Positions 15,271-18,031 of a DNA stretch of 18,031 nucleotides are shown here, in pieces (the stretch's first letter is position 1; every line of letters starts with the position of its first letter). Below the pieces are notes generated by a model. The model was not told the DNA's origin. It saw nothing but the letters and a program-made list of their open reading frames with translations, and searched no databases. The stretch is from Methanomicrobium sp. (GTDB lineage Archaea > Halobacteriota > Methanomicrobia > Methanomicrobiales > Methanomicrobiaceae): assembly GCA_017553245.1 (NCBI GenBank), contig JAFZMT010000168.1:1-18031 (forward strand), written 5' to 3'. A program made the translations under genes and the position numbers.

Positions 15271-15290
15271 CGTCTGACAATTGTCAGACG
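15271..15290. promoter_or_regulatory. Perfect 20-bp palindrome, probable operator of the 106-residue gene
   Basis: CGTCTGACAA is followed immediately by its exact reverse complement TTGTCAGACG. It ends 20 bases before the TATA-like box of the small gene and 53 bases before its ATG. No T-tract follows, so it is not a typical terminator of the upstream gene. A dimeric regulator binding upstream of the promoter is the simplest reading. Confidence 0.65.
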
Positions 15291-15310
15291 ACAATTTCCG
15301 GCAGAAAGCA

Positions 15311-15318
15311 TTTATATT
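15311..15318 (+). promoter_or_regulatory. BRE/TATA-like promoter of the 106-residue gene
   Basis: TTTATATT is preceded by purine-rich AGAAAGCA in BRE position and centred 29-30 bases before the ATG at 15344. This is nearly ideal spacing for a leaderless transcript and decides the start codon. Confidence 0.6.
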
Positions 15319-15343
15319 GAGTAAGTCCAATACATTGCTTATC

Positions 15344-15664
15344 ATGAGTGCGGAGATCTATCAGGCACAGGTTATCAAAAACTTCTTTGATACCATCACC
15401 GGTACCGATAGGAATCTTACCCGCATCTATATGTGCGTCATAAGTCTGGCAAAACTGCGCTCGGAAGAGCCGGAAAAGCTCGCTCACCTCATCGATCAGA
15501 TGAAAAAGAGCAAGATTAAGAAGGAGCTTTCCATAGATATCATAGACTATATGTGCACCTGCGCCGCCGAGATTGATCTGACTCACGTGCAGACCGCTTT
15601 CGGCGTCAGAGAGATAGCCGATATGGCTGATACCTTCAACTCCGTCAGCCTCGACTCCTTCTGA
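15344..15664 (+). CDS. Small helical protein of unknown function (106 residues)
   Basis: I do not recognise this protein. It is a 106-residue soluble, mostly helical chain starting MSAEIYQAQVIKNFFDTITG. It has a central charged stretch (RSEEPEKLAHLIDQMKKSKIKKEL), three Cys (one in YMCVIS, two in YMCTCAAE) and no signal peptide or membrane helix. It shows no DNA-binding helix-turn-helix that I can see. A longer frame begins with TTG at 15281, but that codon lies inside the palindrome and upstream of the TATA box, so the ATG at 15344 is the likely start, probably leaderless. T-tracts follow the stop. The well-formed promoter and palindrome argue that it is a real, regulated gene. It may act as a small adaptor or partner protein. 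Confidence 0.75.
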   Translation: MSAEIYQAQVIKNFFDTITGTDRNLTRIYMCVISLAKLRSEEPEKLAHLIDQMKKSKIKKELSIDIIDYMCTCAAEIDLTHVQTAFGVREIADMADTFNSVSLDSF

Positions 15665-15665
15665 G

Positions 15666-15704
15666 TTTTTAGATAATCAAATTTTTCCAAAAATCCCTTT
15701 TTTA
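15666..15704 (+). terminator. T-tract cluster after the small gene
   Basis: T5 at 15666-15670, T5 at 15682-15686 and T6 at 15699-15704 follow the stop at 15664. Together they form a good archaeal terminator region before the MFS gene. Confidence 0.5.
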
Positions 15705-15723
15705 TCTTCACATCGCCGAGCGC

Positions 15724-15732
15724 CTTAAATAA
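15724..15732 (+). promoter_or_regulatory. TATA-like box for the MFS gene
   Basis: CTTAAATAA lies about 90 bases before the ATG, giving a leader of roughly 70 bases. A 10-base palindrome GCAATATTGC is in that leader at 15788-15797. No Shine-Dalgarno motif precedes the ATG, so a closer promoter around 15790 is an alternative. Confidence 0.3.
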
Positions 15733-15821
15733 CTTCAATAGTGATTACAGCCAAAAATGTTCCGGCATTTTGTAAGATCTAAATTCGGCAATATTGCAAA
15801 TACCCGAAAAGAGCCTAACCG

Positions 15822-17021
15822 ATGAATCCTCAAAGATATCTCTCATCACGTCTGCTGATTATTCTTATCGTCATTCTGTCGATAGTCGCCCCTTTCTCCA
15901 CCGACATGTACCTTCCGGGTCTGCCGATAATCGTGGAATACTTCGGGACAACGGATGCCATCCTCAACATGACGCTTTACGGCTTCATGATGTTCATGGC
16001 GATAGGCATCCTCATCCTAGGACCTATAAGCGACAAATACGGACGAAAACCCATTCTTATCACATCGCTCATCGCATACACGATAATCAGCACACTCTGC
16101 GCGTTTTCTCCGAACATATGGGCATTCATAATGCTTCGAATTTTTCAGGGGATTGCCGCCGGCGGCATGCTGGTCATCTCAACCGCGCTCATAAAAGACT
16201 GCTTTGAGGCATCGATACGCGACAGGATACTCACGCTGACGGTTGTAATGGGTGTTGTGGGACCTCTTATGTCCCCGATTGTCGGCGCATACCTCATAGA
16301 CGCAATCAGCTGGCAGTCGACGCTTATCGCACCCGCGTTTCTGACCGCCGCATCCGTCATTGTGAGCTTTTTCTTTACGGAATCTCTGCCCGAAAACGAG
16401 AGGTTTACGGGAAGTGTCCTCGGAGTAATCCTGCACCAGCTGACGCTCTGCAAAAACAGGGCATTCACGCTCTTCCTGCTCTCGACAAGCGTACTGAAAC
16501 TGCCGTTCATGGCGTTCCTTGCAGTATCGTCCTACATCTTTATCGCCGGATACGGAATCAGCGGCTCGCTCTACAGCATATTTCTTGCCATTGACATCAT
16601 AATCGGCACTGCGGGCATGCTTGTCATTCAGCAGATAGGCTACCGCATCGGCGGCAGAAGAACGGGACCGATATTCATTGCGCTCGGCTTCTTAAGCGGC
16701 ATCCTCATGCTGACCTTCGGACATGCGGGGGCATACATCTGCCTGTTATGCTTCATCCCCTGCGGCATCTCGGCAATAGGAGTAAGACCGTATACCATAA
16801 GCAATCTTTTAAAGCAGTATGACGGCGATACGGGCTCGGTATCATCGCTCTTCAACTTCACGGTCATGTTTATAGGATGCACGGGCATGATTATCGGCAC
16901 ATTGCCGTGGCCGGACTACATAACGGGTCTCGGAACCTGCAGTGTCTGCGCGTCGATTGCATCGGCGATTCTCTGGCTCATACTCGTTAAAAGCGGCATG
17001 AAACTCCGAGGAATGGATTAA
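15822..17021 (+). CDS. MFS multidrug exporter, Bcr/CflA type
   Basis: A 399-residue major facilitator superfamily protein with about twelve hydrophobic helices, acting as a proton-coupled drug or metabolite exporter in the cytoplasmic membrane. The first helix contains PFSTDMYLPGLPII, the hallmark of the Bcr/CflA (DHA1) group. Between helices 2 and 3 is motif A, GPISDKYGRKP. RIFQGIAAGGMLV (helix 4 region, with its conserved Arg) follows, then ALIKDCFEASIRDR and GVVGPLMSPIVGAYL (motif C type) in helix 5. The second half is less conserved, with IGYRIGGRRTG as the repeat of motif A. Substrate cannot be inferred. Length and ends are normal for the family. It lies alone after the 106-residue gene, separated by terminator-like tracts. 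Confidence 0.9.
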   Translation: MNPQRYLSSRLLIILIVILSIVAPFSTDMYLPGLPIIVEYFGTTDAILNMTLYGFMMFMAIGILILGPISDKYGRKPILITSLIAYTIISTLCAFSPNIWAFIMLRIFQGIAAGGMLVISTALIKDCFEASIRDRILTLTVVMGVVGPLMSPIVGAYLIDAISWQSTLIAPAFLTAASVIVSFFFTESLPENERFTGSVLGVILHQLTLCKNRAFTLFLLSTSVLKLPFMAFLAVSSYIFIAGYGISGSLYSIFLAIDIIIGTAGMLVIQQIGYRIGGRRTGPIFIALGFLSGILMLTFGHAGAYICLLCFIPCGISAIGVRPYTISNLLKQYDGDTGSVSSLFNFTVMFIGCTGMIIGTLPWPDYITGLGTCSVCASIASAILWLILVKSGMKLRGMD

Positions 17022-17050
17022 AAATAGCATTTCGGGAATTGTTGAGGAAA

Positions 17051-17056
17051 TTTTTT
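17051..17056 (+). terminator. T6 tract after the MFS gene
   Basis: Six T residues occur 30 bases past the stop codon in the spacer shared with the convergent coiled-coil gene. The call is tentative. Confidence 0.3.
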
Positions 17057-17131
17057 GGAAACGTTGAGGAATGATTGAACGGGATAACGATATCCCAGAC
17101 ATATTATTCGAATAAATCTCAGGGATAAATC

Positions 17132-18028
17132 TCAGACCGATAACTGCGGCAGATTCTCCAACTCAACGGGCTTTCCTTTAAGCGCCGCCAGTGACTCGAC
17201 AAGTCCTTTACAGGCAGGTTCATACTCCGCTTCCAAAGCGGCGATTGACTCCGTGTTAGCCGCCATCGTATTCTTTGATTTCTCAAGGGTGCCTTTCAAC
17301 TCACTCATTCTGTCGGATAACTCCTCAAGCGTTTTCGCCGCATCCGAACTCTCAATAACCATATTCAGTTCCGCGATTTTCTTAACCGCCGCGGCATAAC
17401 TTCCGCGTAGTCCCGATATCTCCGAGACAAGTGCATCTTTATCGACAAAGAGGCGCTCTTCGGATTTCGTCTTGATAAATGAGGGGTTTGCTTTGATGTA
17501 GCCCGCAATCGCGGAGTAAAGCGGCGACCATAGCGCTTCAATCTCCGAGGCATCCGCAGTGTCTTCGGCGCTTAAATCATATGCATCTAATGCCGCTTCA
17601 AACCGCGAGATATCCTTCACAAGTTCTTTGGCACCATCCTTTTCCGCCGCATACGAAACCTTGCGAAAGACATTGCCGACATTGGCGGTAATCAGATGGA
17701 GGCTGTCGGCAATGCGGACGGACTCCTCTTCGGCGGCGGCCTTCCCTGCAATCGCATCGGAATAACATTTGTATTCCGATGAGTCTTTCAGCCCTGAGAT
17801 GCGACTCTCAATATCCGATAATTCGGACTCGCAGTCCGCGATAACCTTTTCAAGCCGCAGATTTTCGTCCGCAAGCTCATTGTGCCTGCCCGCAATATTC
17901 TCACATTTTTCATAGGACGACGAGACGGCATCCGTGCGCGCAGTCTTCTCAAGCGCCGGTCGAAACGTCTCGTTCATTGAGTTTATCTCGCGACCGATGA
18001 CGTCAATCTGCACTTTAAGCTCTTTCAT
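17132..18028 (-). CDS. Coiled-coil protein of unknown function, possibly cut at its N-terminus
   Basis: I recognise no family. The 298 residues from the ATG at 18028 are rich in Glu, Lys, Ala, Ser and Leu. Heptad-like stretches lie near residues 40-100 (NLRLEKVIADCESELSDIES) and 205-285 (LEELSDRMSELKGTLEKSKN). A less regular middle has WSPLYSAIAGYIKANPSFIKTKSEERLF. There is no membrane segment. The frame stays open through the last codon of the window, so the true start may lie beyond 18031. The sequence resembles the helical arms of SMC-like or tether proteins only in general composition. It converges on the MFS gene, and its own upstream neighbours are outside the window. Confidence 0.7.
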   Translation of the reverse strand: MKELKVQIDVIGREINSMNETFRPALEKTARTDAVSSSYEKCENIAGRHNELADENLRLEKVIADCESELSDIESRISGLKDSSEYKCYSDAIAGKAAAEEESVRIADSLHLITANVGNVFRKVSYAAEKDGAKELVKDISRFEAALDAYDLSAEDTADASEIEALWSPLYSAIAGYIKANPSFIKTKSEERLFVDKDALVSEISGLRGSYAAAVKKIAELNMVIESSDAAKTLEELSDRMSELKGTLEKSKNTMAANTESIAALEAEYEPACKGLVESLAALKGKPVELENLPQLSV

Positions 18029-18031
18029 CTC

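Noticed and set aside
15281..15343. TTG-started extension of the 106-residue protein
   Set aside because: The TTG lies in the middle of the 20-bp palindrome and upstream of the TATA box, so it cannot be on the likely transcript.

Overview
The window reads as a piece of a methanogenic euryarchaeal chromosome, most likely of the order Methanomicrobiales or a close relative. The marker is mfnB, which makes the furan precursor of methanofuran. The ValRS, the archaeal type of YchF, the DUF92 membrane protein and the ArsR-like winged-helix regulator fit the same picture. Genes are moderately GC-rich and sit between AT-rich spacers. These spacers carry archaeal BRE/TATA-like boxes, often about 25-35 bases before a start codon (leaderless or short-leader transcripts), and T-tracts after stop codons. 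The order-level placement is an inference from gene content only.

Layout. 1-2787, minus strand: an operon-like run mfnB > guaB > a winged-helix regulator whose 3' end is cut by the window edge. 2788-3127: a divergent spacer with a bulged hairpin and an unexplained GC-rich island. 3128-4480, plus: a HisA-like protein directly abutting thymidylate kinase. 4693-7907, plus: two tandem paralogues, each with a degenerate receiver domain, two PAS domains and a conserved helical C-terminus, and no kinase or classical output domain. 8111-10705, minus: valyl-tRNA synthetase. 10883-12091, plus: DUF92/VTE6-family membrane protein. 12183-13094 and 13186-13779, minus: a six-helix membrane protein and a pyruvate-kinase-C-terminal-like protein, separated by a phased repeat array. 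13997-15169, plus: YchF/Obg-type GTPase with TGS domain. 15344-15664, plus: a 106-residue orphan with a perfect 20-bp palindrome upstream of its promoter. 15822-17021, plus: Bcr/CflA-type MFS exporter. 17132-18028, minus: a coiled-coil protein that may continue past the window.

How the genes work together. Most are housekeeping: GMP synthesis, dTMP phosphorylation, tRNA charging, translation-associated GTPase, methanofuran synthesis. The HisA-like gene, divergent from mfnB, looks like a former or altered phosphoribosyl-type TIM barrel lacking the second catalytic acid. The most unusual part is the tandem pair of PAS proteins. In both, the phospho-acceptor Asp is Lys and the conserved Thr/Ser and Lys of the receiver are also lost, so they cannot be ordinary phosphorelay regulators. 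The other signals worth testing are in DNA: the 15271-15290 palindrome, the helically spaced CTGTTA-type repeats at 13122-13182, and the palindrome next to a BRE/TATA at 6272-6300. I see no CRISPR array, insertion sequence, rRNA or tRNA gene.
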